Assembly: GCA_963766765.1 (NCBI GenBank)
Contig: CAVYBR010000011.1
Location: 124,001-188,000 of the forward strand
Direction: 5' to 3'
DNA: 64,000 bases
Source: JACCQS01 sp963766765
Lineage (GTDB): Bacteria; Actinomycetota; Actinomycetes; Mycobacteriales; Geodermatophilaceae
The notes under the pieces are model-generated. The model saw only the letters and a program-made list of their open reading frames with translations. It had not been told where the DNA came from and did not search any database. The translations under genes were made by a program, and so were the position numbers. Below, one piece after another: positions 26,536 through 35,440 of the stretch (position 1 is the stretch's first letter; every line of letters begins with the position of its first letter).

Positions 26536-28964
26536 GCGTTCTCCTCCTGGCCCCTGCGGGCGTGGTTGCTCGTCCGTTCGGCCGTACCGTCGTGCGCTCG
26601 GCGTACGAGGTCGTAGATCTGGCTGGGTCCCAACGGCATTTCCACTATTCGGATCCCCAGAGCGTCCTCGAGCGCGGCCGCGATGGCTGCAGCGCCAGGA
26701 ATCACACCCGCCTCCCCGGCGCCCTTGACTCCCAAGGGATTGAGCGGCGAAGGGGTTTCCTGGTGATCGATGTCGATCCCCCGCGGCACTTCTGAGACGT
26801 AGGGCATCAGGAAGTCCATGAACGAAGCGTTCTGCAACTGGCCGGTGTCGTCGTAGGCCATCACCTCGTACAACGCTCCCGCGACACCCTGGGCGACGCC
26901 ACCGTGGATCTGGCCCTCGACGATTCGCGGATTGATCAGCCGGCCGCAGTCGTGCACGACCGCGTATTTCTCGATCGTCACAGCGCAGGTGCCGGGGTCG
27001 ACCTCGACGATGACCGCGTGCGCGCCACTGGCGAAGGTCGACCGGATCGGTGAGTAGTAGTCGCGGCCTTCCAAACCGGGTTCGTCGTCCTCGGCCACCG
27101 GCGGATGCTCGTCGGAGGCGAATCGCGCGAACTGCGTCGCAGCCTTGGACGCCTCGTCGAAGGCGTATCGCAGCGGGTTGGACAGCACGGCAACCATCGA
27201 CAAGGGGATCACTGCGCCAGGGTCACCACGTACGCCGACGGCGCCGTCGACGATGTCAAGGTCCTGCGCGTCCACCTCGAGCACCTCGGCGGCGATGCGC
27301 AGCGCCTTTGCCCGGACCGCTCGAGCGGCAAGAGCTATCGCATTGCCGCTCATGACTGCAGCGCGCGACGCGAACGTGCCGACGGCATAGCCGAATCGGC
27401 GGGTATCCCCGGTGTGCACCTCGATGTCCTCGATAGGAACACCGAGCTCGTTGGCCACGATCTGGGCGAAAACGGTCTCGTGTCCCTGCCCCTGACTGGT
27501 CAGACCCGTGGACACCAGCACCTTGCCGGACGGGAGAACCTCGACATGCCCGCCCTCGTACGGACCGACCCCGGTCCCTTCCACGTACAGCGCCATTCCG
27601 ATCCCGAGCAGCCGGCCTTCAGCTGCCGCTGCTGTCCGTCGTGCCTCGAAGTCCTTCCAGCCCACTAAGTCTCGGAGTTTGTCCAGCATCGACGGATAGT
27701 CGCCGGAGTCGTAGATCAGTGGTCGACCATCTTGGAAGACGAGGTGGTTGTCCCAAGGGAACTCGTCCGCGCGGATCAGGTTGATCTCGCGCACCTTCGC
27801 CCGGTCGAGCCCGAGTTGGTCAGCGATCCGATCCATGGTCCGCTCCATCGCGAAGCAGCCCTGCGGTCGCCCGGCTCCGCGGTACGGCGTCACGATGACG
27901 GTGTTTGTATAGAGCGAGTCGATCTGGCAGCGGTAGTTCTTCAAGCGATAGGGCCCCAGCAACTGGGTGCTCGTGATGATGGGAATGACGATGCCGTAGG
28001 GCGTGTAGGCGCCGTGGTCATGCAGGATGTGTGCCTCGAGGCCGAGCAGCCGACCGTCGTCGTCGAAGCCTGCAGTGATCCGCTGCAGCTGCCCGCGCTC
28101 GTGCGCGGAGGAGACGAAGTGCTCCCGCCGATCCTCGGTCCACTTGACATCGCGGCCCAAACGCATCGCCGCCCAGGGCACCAGCAGCTCCTCCGGCCAC
28201 GGGTGCACGATCTTGACCCCGAAACCGCCGCCCACGTCTGGGGCGATCACCTCGACCCGGTCCGATGAGAGATCCAGCTTCGTCGCGATCGCGGCACGTA
28301 CGGAGGTCGACGTCTGCGTCGAGCTGTAGACCCGCAGCGACTGATCGACGGCATCCCAGTGCGCGTGAACCCCTTTGCCCTCCATCGGCATGCTCGCGCT
28401 GCGTTCGATCGTCTGCGTGAAGGTCACGGTGTGCGGCGCGTCGCGGATGGCTGCCCCGGCATCGCCGAACTCCTGGATCAACCGGGCCGCAACGTTGTCG
28501 GGAATGTCGTCGTGCACGAGATGTTCGGCGCGCTCGGCGGCTTCCACACCGATGACCGGCGGACGGAGTTCGTACTCCACGACGATTCGCTCGGCAGCGT
28601 CCTCGGCCAGGTAGCGATCCAGCGCCACCACCATCGCGATCGGTTCCCCCACGTGACTGATCGAGCCGTTGGCCAACGGGTACCCGGTCCGAGCGGCCGT
28701 GAGTGTCGGATGCGGAATCAGCACTGGCAGCGGCTCGGCCATCGCTGCGTCGAGATCCTCATAGGTGTAGATGGCCTGCACGCCCTCGACGTCCAGCGCC
28801 CCGGTGACATCGATATCGGCGATCCGCGCGTTGGCGTGCGGGCTTCGGACGAAGGCAACGCCGAGTGCCTGGTGACCGATGTCGTCGAGATAGCGACCCT
28901 TGCCCGTGATCAGCCTGGCGTCCTCCCGGCGCGCAATCGGCTCCCCGAAGAGCTTGGTGGTCAT
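26532..28964 (-). CDS. Molybdenum hydroxylase, large (Mo-cofactor) subunit
   Basis: 810 residues from the ATG giving MTTKLFGEPIARREDARLITGKG; the longer frame upstream lies in the small-subunit gene. Xanthine oxidase/CO dehydrogenase family: DVGGGFGVK near 245, QGQGHETVFAQI near 500 and the catalytic glutamate in VKGAGEAGVIPG near 752. The active-site loop reads PYRGAGRP near 360 and lacks the Cys-Ser-Phe-Arg of form I CO dehydrogenase, so CO is an unlikely substrate. It hydroxylates a carbon next to nitrogen or an aldehyde. Because of the barbiturase and uracil/xanthine permease nearby, uracil/thymine (to barbiturate) or a purine is a reasonable guess. Confidence 0.92.
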   Translation of the reverse strand: MTTKLFGEPIARREDARLITGKGRYLDDIGHQALGVAFVRSPHANARIADIDVTGALDVEGVQAIYTYEDLDAAMAEPLPVLIPHPTLTAARTGYPLANGSISHVGEPIAMVVALDRYLAEDAAERIVVEYELRPPVIGVEAAERAEHLVHDDIPDNVAARLIQEFGDAGAAIRDAPHTVTFTQTIERSASMPMEGKGVHAHWDAVDQSLRVYSSTQTSTSVRAAIATKLDLSSDRVEVIAPDVGGGFGVKIVHPWPEELLVPWAAMRLGRDVKWTEDRREHFVSSAHERGQLQRITAGFDDDGRLLGLEAHILHDHGAYTPYGIVIPIITSTQLLGPYRLKNYRCQIDSLYTNTVIVTPYRGAGRPQGCFAMERTMDRIADQLGLDRAKVREINLIRADEFPWDNHLVFQDGRPLIYDSGDYPSMLDKLRDLVGWKDFEARRTAAAAEGRLLGIGMALYVEGTGVGPYEGGHVEVLPSGKVLVSTGLTSQGQGHETVFAQIVANELGVPIEDIEVHTGDTRRFGYAVGTFASRAAVMSGNAIALAARAVRAKALRIAAEVLEVDAQDLDIVDGAVGVRGDPGAVIPLSMVAVLSNPLRYAFDEASKAATQFARFASDEHPPVAEDDEPGLEGRDYYSPIRSTFASGAHAVIVEVDPGTCAVTIEKYAVVHDCGRLINPRIVEGQIHGGVAQGVAGALYEVMAYDDTGQLQNASFMDFLMPYVSEVPRGIDIDHQETPSPLNPLGVKGAGEAGVIPGAAAIAAALEDALGIRIVEMPLGPSQIYDLVRRAHDGTAERTSNHARRGQEENA

Positions 28965-29491
28965 GCGCGCTCCTGCGGCGATGGGTCGCCTGCCCCGGCG
29001 CGCTGGCTTCTGATCTCCTGGGCGCGGCCCACCGCTTTCACGATGTTCTGGTAGCCGGTGCAGCGACACAAGTTTCCGCCCACGATCTCGCGCGCGTCGT
29101 CGTCACTGATGGCCTCGCCCGGCTCGTACCTCTCGAGGGCAGCGGCAATCGTCGTCAGGAAGCCGGGCGTGCAGAACCCACACTGCAGACCATGGCAGTC
29201 CCGGAACGCCTGTTGGACCGGATGGAGCTCTCCGTCAGGGCCGGCCAGACCTTCCACCGTGGTGATCTCGTGGTCCTCGGCTTGGATGGCGAACATCAGG
29301 CAACTTCGCACGGGGCGACCGTCGAGCAGCACGGTGCATGCGCCGCAGACTCCGTGTTCACAGCCCACATGCGTGCCGGTGAGTTCGAGATCGTGGCGCA
29401 AGGCGTCGGACAGGAGTCGACGCGCCGGCACGCTGATCGGCGTCGAGTGCCCGTTGACCTTCAGAGTGACGGCGAAGCGCGGCTCGGTCAT
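28961..29491 (-). CDS. Molybdenum hydroxylase, small [2Fe-2S] subunit
   Basis: 176 residues. The N-terminal plant-ferredoxin-like cluster uses Cys44, Cys49, Cys52 and Cys64 (CEHGVCGAC...C), and the C-terminal helical cluster uses Cys104, Cys107, Cys142 and Cys144 (CGFC...CRC). It carries electrons from the Mo site to FAD. ATGA overlaps on both sides tie it to the large and FAD subunits, so the three are made in equal amounts. Confidence 0.95.
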   Translation of the reverse strand: MTEPRFAVTLKVNGHSTPISVPARRLLSDALRHDLELTGTHVGCEHGVCGACTVLLDGRPVRSCLMFAIQAEDHEITTVEGLAGPDGELHPVQQAFRDCHGLQCGFCTPGFLTTIAAALERYEPGEAISDDDAREIVGGNLCRCTGYQNIVKAVGRAQEIRSQRAGAGDPSPQERA

Positions 29492-30378
29492 GCGGCCACC
29501 GTGGACCTGGAAGCAACGTCATTGGCGGCCTTCGGCAGGGCGCGTTCGGTGAGCACTGCGACCAGCCGGCGGCGGTAGTCCGCGCTCGCGTGCAGATCGC
29601 CTTCAGGTTCGACCAGTGTGGCCGCGAACTCCCCAGCCGCGCGCCAGTCCGCCGCCTCGACGCGCTGGCCCGCAACGGCGGACGTGAGGTCGTGGACCTC
29701 TGGAACCGGGCCGACCGACAGATAGGCGGCCCGCACGTCGGTCACCCTTTCGTCCTCGTCCACGCTGACCGTCACTGCCGCGCCGCACATCGCGTAGTCC
29801 CCCTGCCGACGCGACAACTCGAGGAAAGCACTACCGCTGCGTGGGGCCGGCGCGCCGAAGCGGACCGACACCGCAAGTTCTCCGGCGGCGAGACACGTCT
29901 CCAAGGGCCCCAGGAAGAAGTCAGCGGCGGCCACGTCGCGCACCGGCACTCCGGCTGTGGCGATCTGCACACTTCCCGCCGTGATGGCGAGGATCGCGGT
30001 CATCTCCCCGGACGGGTCGGCATGGGCGACCGAACCGCAGGTCGTACCCCGATTGCGTACGGTGGCGTGCGCGACCTCGCTCGTCGCTCGCCGTAGCAGC
30101 GGCAGTGCTGCAAAGGCCGGCTCATTGGCGATCAGGTCGGCGTGCCGCACCAGTGCGCCGACGACGACCGACCCATCGTCGGTGACCGTGACGTCGGCCA
30201 GGCCGGGAATCCGATTGATGTCGACCAGCGTGTGCGGAGCGGTGAGCCGCATGGACAGCAGCGGGATCAGGCTCTGCCCACCGGCGAGAACCTTCCCGTC
30301 GTACCCGAGGTCGGCCAGCGTGGCGAGCGCTTCCTCGACGCTGCGCGGCGCTGCATAGCCGAATGCCGGCGGCTTCAT
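29488..30378 (-). CDS. Molybdenum hydroxylase, medium (FAD) subunit
   Basis: 296 residues. The FAD-binding blocks are AGGQSLIPLL (32-41) and GTTCGSVAHADPSGE (111-125); the second departs from the usual TIGGSLAHADP but keeps the shape. A C-terminal CO_deh_flav_C-like domain follows (about 185-290). It passes electrons to the acceptor, probably a quinone via CoxG. It is the first gene of the FAD-FeS-Mo-coxG operon and starts about 58 bp downstream of the idi stop... on the opposite side lies idi in the same orientation. Confidence 0.93.
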   Translation of the reverse strand: MKPPAFGYAAPRSVEEALATLADLGYDGKVLAGGQSLIPLLSMRLTAPHTLVDINRIPGLADVTVTDDGSVVVGALVRHADLIANEPAFAALPLLRRATSEVAHATVRNRGTTCGSVAHADPSGEMTAILAITAGSVQIATAGVPVRDVAAADFFLGPLETCLAAGELAVSVRFGAPAPRSGSAFLELSRRQGDYAMCGAAVTVSVDEDERVTDVRAAYLSVGPVPEVHDLTSAVAGQRVEAADWRAAGEFAATLVEPEGDLHASADYRRRLVAVLTERALPKAANDVASRSTVAA

Positions 30379-30436
30379 CGATCCGTCACGTCGCTATCCA
30401 ACCGGACGAAGCACGTCGTGCGGGTGACCGGCTCGA

Positions 30437-31000
30437 TCACCGGTCGATCTCCTCGAGCTCGGTAAACTGCATGACCGACCAGGGGCTGAGCAACCACGGG
30501 TGCCCGCGGGCGAGTGCACCCGCCTCGCCACGGGGTACCCACACCCATTCGGCCACCTCATCGGGATCCGGCCGTGGACTCGGCCGATGGCCCGGCACCC
30601 GCGCCACGTAGACCGGGCACACCTCGTTCTCCACCACTCCTTGGGCGTCCTGGGCCCGATAGGCGAAGTCGGGCAGCGCGAGTGACACGGACTGCGCGAC
30701 GAGCCCGAGCTCGCTGGCCAGCCGGCGGCGGACTGCCTCGACCAGCTCCTCACCCGGGGCTGGATGTCCGCAGCAGGCGTTGGACCAGACACCCGGCCAG
30801 GTTCGTTTGGTGAGCGCGCGTCGGGCCAACAGGGTGTTGTCGTCGTCGTCCACCACGTGTACGGAGAACGCGAGGTGCAACGGCGTGTTGGCGTGATGGA
30901 CCTCGGACTTCAGCTGCGAGCCGACCGGCCGGCGTTGCGCGTCGAGCAGCACCACCCGTTCGTCGTCGAGGTCACCGGCCTCGAACTCCGCAGCACCCAT
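30437..31000 (-). CDS. idi: Isopentenyl-diphosphate delta-isomerase type 1
   Basis: 187 residues, Nudix fold. It interconverts IPP and DMAPP for isoprenoid synthesis. Catalytic Cys77 lies in WSNACCGHP, and the essential glutamates lie in VVENEVCPVY (near 124-126); metal-binding histidines lie in VHHANTPLHLAF (35-43). It is transcribed in the direction of the Mo-hydroxylase genes, whose first start lies 58 bp further on, but there is no functional link to nitrogen catabolism. Confidence 0.95.
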   Translation of the reverse strand: MGAAEFEAGDLDDERVVLLDAQRRPVGSQLKSEVHHANTPLHLAFSVHVVDDDDNTLLARRALTKRTWPGVWSNACCGHPAPGEELVEAVRRRLASELGLVAQSVSLALPDFAYRAQDAQGVVENEVCPVYVARVPGHRPSPRPDPDEVAEWVWVPRGEAGALARGHPWLLSPWSVMQFTELEEIDR

Positions 31001-31065
31001 CGCCCCATCCTCGCCGACGGGCCATCACGTACGCAGCCATCCCCCTCGAGGCGGACCGGATCCCG

Positions 31066-32550
31066 TCAACGCCGCTTGCGAACTGCCTTGGGCGGGGCCG
31101 ACCCGGACCGTCCACTGTTCGGGCCAGTGCGGGTCGCAGCGGCCCGTTTGGTCTGTGCCGTCCGGCCGCCACCGGTTCGGTCGTCGACGTCGCTGGTGTC
31201 CTCGACTCGGCCCTCGGCCGCCAACGCAACTCTGAGCTCTTCGGGCGCTAGGACGCGGCAGGCGTGCCAGCCAAGCACCGCGACGATCGTGCCCAGGGCG
31301 ATCCCAGTGAGGCTGAATGTGTCGCTGAAGACCAAGGTCACATTGCCGATTCCGATGATGATTCCCGCGGCCAAAGGCACCAGGTTGATCGGGTTCGCGA
31401 AGTCCACTCGGTTCTCTTTCCAGATCTTCGCGCCGAGCAGGCCGATCATGCCGTACAGAACCACGGTGATGCCGCCGAGCACGCCACCCGGGGTGACAGC
31501 GATCAGCGCACCGAACTTCGGGCACAGGCCGAACAGGATCGCGACGACGGCGGCCACGTAGTAGGCGGCCGTGGAGTAGACCCGAGTCGCAGCCATGACG
31601 CCGATGTTCTCTGCATACGTCGTTGTCGGCGAGCCACCCACCGCCGAAGTAACCACGGTGGCGGCGCCGTCGGCAAAGATCGCCCGCCCCAGGACCGGGT
31701 CCAGGTCGCGCTTGGTCATCTCTGCGACTGCCTTCACGTGGCCGGCGTTCTCGGCAACCAGGGCGATCACTGCCGGGAGCACGAGAAGAGCGAAGTTGAC
31801 CGAGAAGCTGGGCGCAGTGAACTCGGGGAGACCGAACCAGTCCGCGGATTCCACGCCGGAGAAGTCAGTCCGTAGGTGGGGTCCCACTTCGCCGGTCGCC
31901 GGCTGGAATGAGGTGATCTCACCGGCGGTCTGGTCAAGGATCCACGACAGCGCGAACCCGAAGATCAGCCCGAGCAGGATCGAGATTCGAGCCAGGAAGC
32001 CGCGCAGCGCCACCGAGGCGATGATCACGAACGTCATCGTGAGCAGGGCGACCCATTGGTCCTGCGGCCAGTAGATCTCTGCGGCAACCGGCGCCAGGTT
32101 GAACCCGATCAGCATGACGACGGCGCCGGTCACTGCCGGCGGAAGAATCTTGTTGATCACTCGTGCGCCGACGAAGTGGATGACCAAGCCGACGATGGCG
32201 AGCACGACGCCCGCGATCAGGATCGAGCCGACCACATCGCCGCTGTCGCCGCCACCGGCCCGGATGGCGACCACACCGCCGACGAAGGAAGCGCTGGTGC
32301 CCAGGTAGCTGGGGACTTTCCCCTGCACGATGAGCAGGAAGAGGATCGTCGCGATTCCACTCATCATGATCGCGAGATTCGGATCCAAGCCCATGATGAT
32401 CGGGAACACGAACGTCGCGCCAAACATGGCGACCACGTGCTGGGCGCCGATGCCTGCCGTCCGTGGCCAGGTCAGGCGTTCATCCGGCGCAACCGCTTCG
32501 CCGATGGGCGGTGCCTTGCCGTCGCCGTGAAGTTTCCAACTGAACGCCAT
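31066..32550 (-). CDS. NCS2 nucleobase permease (uracil/xanthine type)
   Basis: 494 residues, about 14 hydrophobic segments. It resembles UraA/RutG: GIGAQHVVAMFGATFVFPII in TM1, LGTSASFVGG in TM3, the substrate/proton-binding glutamate in VALVAENAGHVKAVAEM (TM8) and GGSPTTTYAENIGVMAATRV (TM10 motif). It imports uracil, xanthine or a related base by proton symport. A long charged cytoplasmic tail (430-494) is unusual. It lies downstream of pucR on the same strand (116 bp), which suggests PucR control and makes it the uptake step of the proposed pathway. Confidence 0.9.
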   Translation of the reverse strand: MAFSWKLHGDGKAPPIGEAVAPDERLTWPRTAGIGAQHVVAMFGATFVFPIIMGLDPNLAIMMSGIATILFLLIVQGKVPSYLGTSASFVGGVVAIRAGGGDSGDVVGSILIAGVVLAIVGLVIHFVGARVINKILPPAVTGAVVMLIGFNLAPVAAEIYWPQDQWVALLTMTFVIIASVALRGFLARISILLGLIFGFALSWILDQTAGEITSFQPATGEVGPHLRTDFSGVESADWFGLPEFTAPSFSVNFALLVLPAVIALVAENAGHVKAVAEMTKRDLDPVLGRAIFADGAATVVTSAVGGSPTTTYAENIGVMAATRVYSTAAYYVAAVVAILFGLCPKFGALIAVTPGGVLGGITVVLYGMIGLLGAKIWKENRVDFANPINLVPLAAGIIIGIGNVTLVFSDTFSLTGIALGTIVAVLGWHACRVLAPEELRVALAAEGRVEDTSDVDDRTGGGRTAQTKRAAATRTGPNSGRSGSAPPKAVRKRR

Positions 32551-32600
32551 TCAGGGCCTCCACACCAGGGGTTCACCCGCCGATTGCGATCACCGGCCGC

Positions 32601-32613
32601 GCCGATCATCGGC
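32601..32613. promoter_or_regulatory. 13-bp palindrome upstream of the permease gene
   Basis: GCCGATCATCGGC is a perfect palindrome around a single central base, in the 116-bp gap between pucR and the permease. It may be an operator or a small hairpin; no consensus is known to me. Confidence 0.3.
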
Positions 32614-32666
32614 CCGCAGTGTGCCGTTACTGCCGCCCGTTGTGAAGTGCACGCGCCAGACCATGT

Positions 32667-34358
32667 TCAGTTCAGCCCGTGGACGTCGACCAGGTGTAGC
32701 GCCAACTGCACGTTCAGGCGAACCGAGGAGTCCGTCATGAAGGGGCCGAGCAGTCGTTCCAACTTGCCGATTCGGTACCGCAGGGTGTTGTAATGGAAAT
32801 GCAGACTTCGGGCCGTCTCCGCAACGTTCAGATTGGCCTCGAGCAGCGCGCGCAGGGTCTGCAGCAGCTCCGCATGCTCCACGGAGCTTCCCGGAACCAA
32901 CGGGCCGAGCACCTCACCCAGATACGAATGCAACTCTGCGGAGTCCGGAATCAGCGAGAGCAGTCGCAACACCCCCAGTGAGTCGAACGAGGTCACCGCG
33001 CCGGTCCGCTTGTGCTGCAGTCCGACCTGGCCGGCTCGGCGGGCCTGTGAGTACGCGGCGGGCAAGTCCGAGAGCGAGGCCACCGCCCGGCTGATCCCGG
33101 TACTGGCCGGGTGCAGCACGCCGAGCCGCTCCGACTGCACCCGCGCCACCACCAACGAGATCAGGTCGGTGGCGGCGGCAACCGGCGACGTGGGATCTCC
33201 GGGTAGGCCACCGAGGTCTCTCGCGGCTACCGGTAACAACGTGACGATCTGATCGGAGACGACGACCACGGCGGCGCCAGTGATCCGGCCCTCGAGTGCC
33301 GAACGCCAGCTCGCCGCGAACCGCTCCAGATCATCTCGCCTGGCCCGAGGGGACTGGTCCCGCATCGCCGGCACCGTCGTCACTGCCAGCACGAGTGAGG
33401 CTTCGACATTCCAGCCGAACCATCGGGCGTGGTCCTGTACCCGCTCGAGGTCGTCGAGCCGGCCCTCGACCAGATCTCGCACGAGGTCACTCTGATACCT
33501 CGTCTCCACCGCGGTCACTGCCAACTTCTGGGTGATCGTCAGGGCCGCGAGGCCCGCCGCTCGTTCGAGGATGGTGACTGTGTCCCCGGCGTGCAGCCCA
33601 TCCCGGCGCGCCGCCAGGAGCCATCCGTATTCGAAATCGCCGGCCGAGATCGGCACGACGACCGCGCTCCCGCCACCAGGGAGTTCCACGACGCTGCGCG
33701 CAAGTGGCTTGGCCCGGACCAGCTCGCGCAGACCGGTCAGGTGCTCGGCATCCTGACCAGCACTGGCAAGGATCACTCCCTCGTTTCCGACGGCGACCAC
33801 TGCGGCGGGCATCAGGAGCATCGCCGCCTTGGCGGTGACCTCTTCCAGACCGCCGCCGGCAAGGACAGTTGCGACGATGGCGCGGTGTACTTCGTCGGAG
33901 TGCGCCAGTGCCGCGGCCTGCTTGTTGAGGATCTGGGTGAGTACCTGGTTCAGGATGTCGTCGAACCCGACCTCGTCCGGCAGCAGAATCACCGGAAAGC
34001 CACGCCGGTCGGCCTCGGCGAGCATCCGAACCGGCAACTCGTCGATGTAGCGTGCCAGCTTGATTGCGAAGGCTGCCAGGCCGCGGTCATCGAGATCGCC
34101 CACCAGCTTGATCAGAGCCGCGGGACGGTGCCGCAATGGGTAGCCGGTGGTCAGAATCAACTCATCGGCTTTGACCCACGGCAAAATGTCCGGAACTTCC
34201 ATCACGTTGAGCCGGCGCACGATCCGGTTCAGGCCCGAGGCGCCGGCGACCAGCCGGGCAGATCGCAGGCTGGACAAAGCCAGCACTTCCGCTACGGTGA
34301 TCCCGGAGACAGTCGCCCAGCCATCGAGTTCGTCCGGCCGTTTCGCATGCTCAGCCAC
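32667..34358 (-). CDS. pucR: PucR-family transcriptional regulator
   Basis: 563 residues, GTG start. Domain order: N-terminal PucR domain (about 18-140: TVAEVLALSSLRSARLVAGA, VPDILPWVKADELILTTGYPL), a GGDEF-like middle domain (about 310-430) and a C-terminal PucR-type helix-turn-helix (about 500-560: LLEANLNVAETARSLHFHYNTLRYRIGKLERLLG). PucR proteins control purine and ureide catabolism and other nitrogen genes, often as ligand-dependent activators. It is divergent from allHFG and upstream of the NCS2 permease, so both are probable targets. The shared 128-bp gap contains a 47-bp inverted repeat. Confidence 0.93.
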   Translation of the reverse strand: MAEHAKRPDELDGWATVSGITVAEVLALSSLRSARLVAGASGLNRIVRRLNVMEVPDILPWVKADELILTTGYPLRHRPAALIKLVGDLDDRGLAAFAIKLARYIDELPVRMLAEADRRGFPVILLPDEVGFDDILNQVLTQILNKQAAALAHSDEVHRAIVATVLAGGGLEEVTAKAAMLLMPAAVVAVGNEGVILASAGQDAEHLTGLRELVRAKPLARSVVELPGGGSAVVVPISAGDFEYGWLLAARRDGLHAGDTVTILERAAGLAALTITQKLAVTAVETRYQSDLVRDLVEGRLDDLERVQDHARWFGWNVEASLVLAVTTVPAMRDQSPRARRDDLERFAASWRSALEGRITGAAVVVVSDQIVTLLPVAARDLGGLPGDPTSPVAAATDLISLVVARVQSERLGVLHPASTGISRAVASLSDLPAAYSQARRAGQVGLQHKRTGAVTSFDSLGVLRLLSLIPDSAELHSYLGEVLGPLVPGSSVEHAELLQTLRALLEANLNVAETARSLHFHYNTLRYRIGKLERLLGPFMTDSSVRLNVQLALHLVDVHGLN

Positions 34359-34397
34359 GTGCTCGACAACCGCCTTTAACCATGTGTTCGTGCAACC

Positions 34398-34444
34398 AAA
34401 CCTGGCAAAATCTTCCCAAGTTTCTCCTGGATCTTGTCAGGTTT
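34398..34444. promoter_or_regulatory. 15-bp-arm inverted repeat between pucR and allH
   Basis: Left arm AAACCTGGCAAAATC (34398-34412) and right arm GATCTTGTCAGGTTT (34430-34444) are complementary at 13 of 15 positions with a 17-nt centre. It lies midway in the divergent gap, so a PucR-type regulator could control both directions from it. The arms do not match the B. subtilis PucR box convincingly. Confidence 0.5.
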
Positions 34445-34472
34445 CACCATACGTCTAAAGATCATGGCCGGG

Positions 34473-34478
34473 TAGTTT
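34473..34478 (+). promoter_or_regulatory. -10 box TAGTTT for allH
   Basis: TAGTTT ends 8 nt before the ATG at 34487, giving a start of transcription at or next to the start codon (leaderless). The inverted repeat at 34398-34444 ends about 29 nt upstream. Confidence 0.45.
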
Positions 34479-34486
34479 CACATTCA

Positions 34487-35440
34487 ATGACTAGTACCTT
34501 TGCGCCAGAGCGCGCTGAGATACCGGCGCAGGGGACAGACTCGCAGCCGACGGGGGTTGCTGCGGCGCCCGCACTGGCAAGTACCGGGATCGCTGATCTC
34601 CTGCGTGGCCCCCTGCGCCCGGCAACGGTCATCTCGATCTTTCCGACCGCCATTTACCTCCGTACGGAGGTCCCGACCGCTCCCGACCGCGGGCGGATCG
34701 ACCCCACCGCGCGTCGGCAGTCCGGAGTGGTGGCAATCCTCACCAGCGATGCCAGCCGGTTGCCGCTCGGTGCGATCCTGCACCGTCAGTCGACCGATCG
34801 ACCGCTGATCAGCACCCGCGGTCCGCTGCATGCAATGGTGGGCGAAGGTCGGATCACGGTAGGCCCGCTGACCGTCCGGGCGTCGGGCTGGTGGGACCCG
34901 CGGCCGCGGCTCCCATCGCCGACCCCGGCGCTGCTCCCCGAGGGGATGCGTGAGCTGCGCTCGACGGTCAGCGAGCGGATGCACAGCCCGATCCGAGACG
35001 TTCCGGTCGAGCTCTGTGCGCAACTCGGGGCACTACGAGCCGCCTTGCGCCGCAACGATGTCACCTCCGCGCTTCGGGCGGCCCAGCGCATGATCGGCCT
35101 CGGTCCAGGCCTCACGCCGGCCGGCGATGACCTCCTCTGCGGAATGCTCGCCGGGTTGACGTTGCTGGGTCATCCGCAAGCCTCGCGGATCGGCGCCGGA
35201 ATCCTGGCGCTGGCACCGGGTCGGACAACCGACTTGTCGCTGGCACTCTTGCGGCATGCCACTCTTGGCCAGGTGAACAGCGAACTCGGATCCGTCATTC
35301 AAGCCCTTGCTGGAACCGGTCGGCTGCCGGGCGCTCTGCAGCGCCTGTTTGCCGTCGGACACACCAGCGGAATCGCTCTGGGCCTCGGCCTGAGCGCGGC
35401 GGTCGACCTGACCAGCCGCACTGTCCGGAGTCGGGGGTGA
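34487..35440 (+). CDS. allH: DUF2877 protein, AllH-like carbamoyltransferase subunit
   Basis: 317 residues from ATG 34487 (leaderless); a longer frame from 34382 would run through the operator. The DUF2877 signature MIGLGPGLTPAGDDLLCGML lies near 203-222. In E. coli AllH (YlbF) works with AllF (FdrA) and AllG (YlbE) as oxamate carbamoyltransferase, which converts oxalurate + phosphate to oxamate + carbamoyl phosphate at the end of anaerobic allantoin breakdown. Gene order here is allH-allF-allG with 4-bp overlaps (GTGA, ATGA), indicating a stoichiometric complex. Assignment is by family and context. Confidence 0.82.
   Translation: MTSTFAPERAEIPAQGTDSQPTGVAAAPALASTGIADLLRGPLRPATVISIFPTAIYLRTEVPTAPDRGRIDPTARRQSGVVAILTSDASRLPLGAILHRQSTDRPLISTRGPLHAMVGEGRITVGPLTVRASGWWDPRPRLPSPTPALLPEGMRELRSTVSERMHSPIRDVPVELCAQLGALRAALRRNDVTSALRAAQRMIGLGPGLTPAGDDLLCGMLAGLTLLGHPQASRIGAGILALAPGRTTDLSLALLRHATLGQVNSELGSVIQALAGTGRLPGALQRLFAVGHTSGIALGLGLSAAVDLTSRTVRSRG

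Noticed and set aside
26532..30378. Aerobic CO dehydrogenase (CoxLSM)
   Set aside because: The form I active-site cysteine loop is missing from the large subunit; only the family and CoxG are shared.
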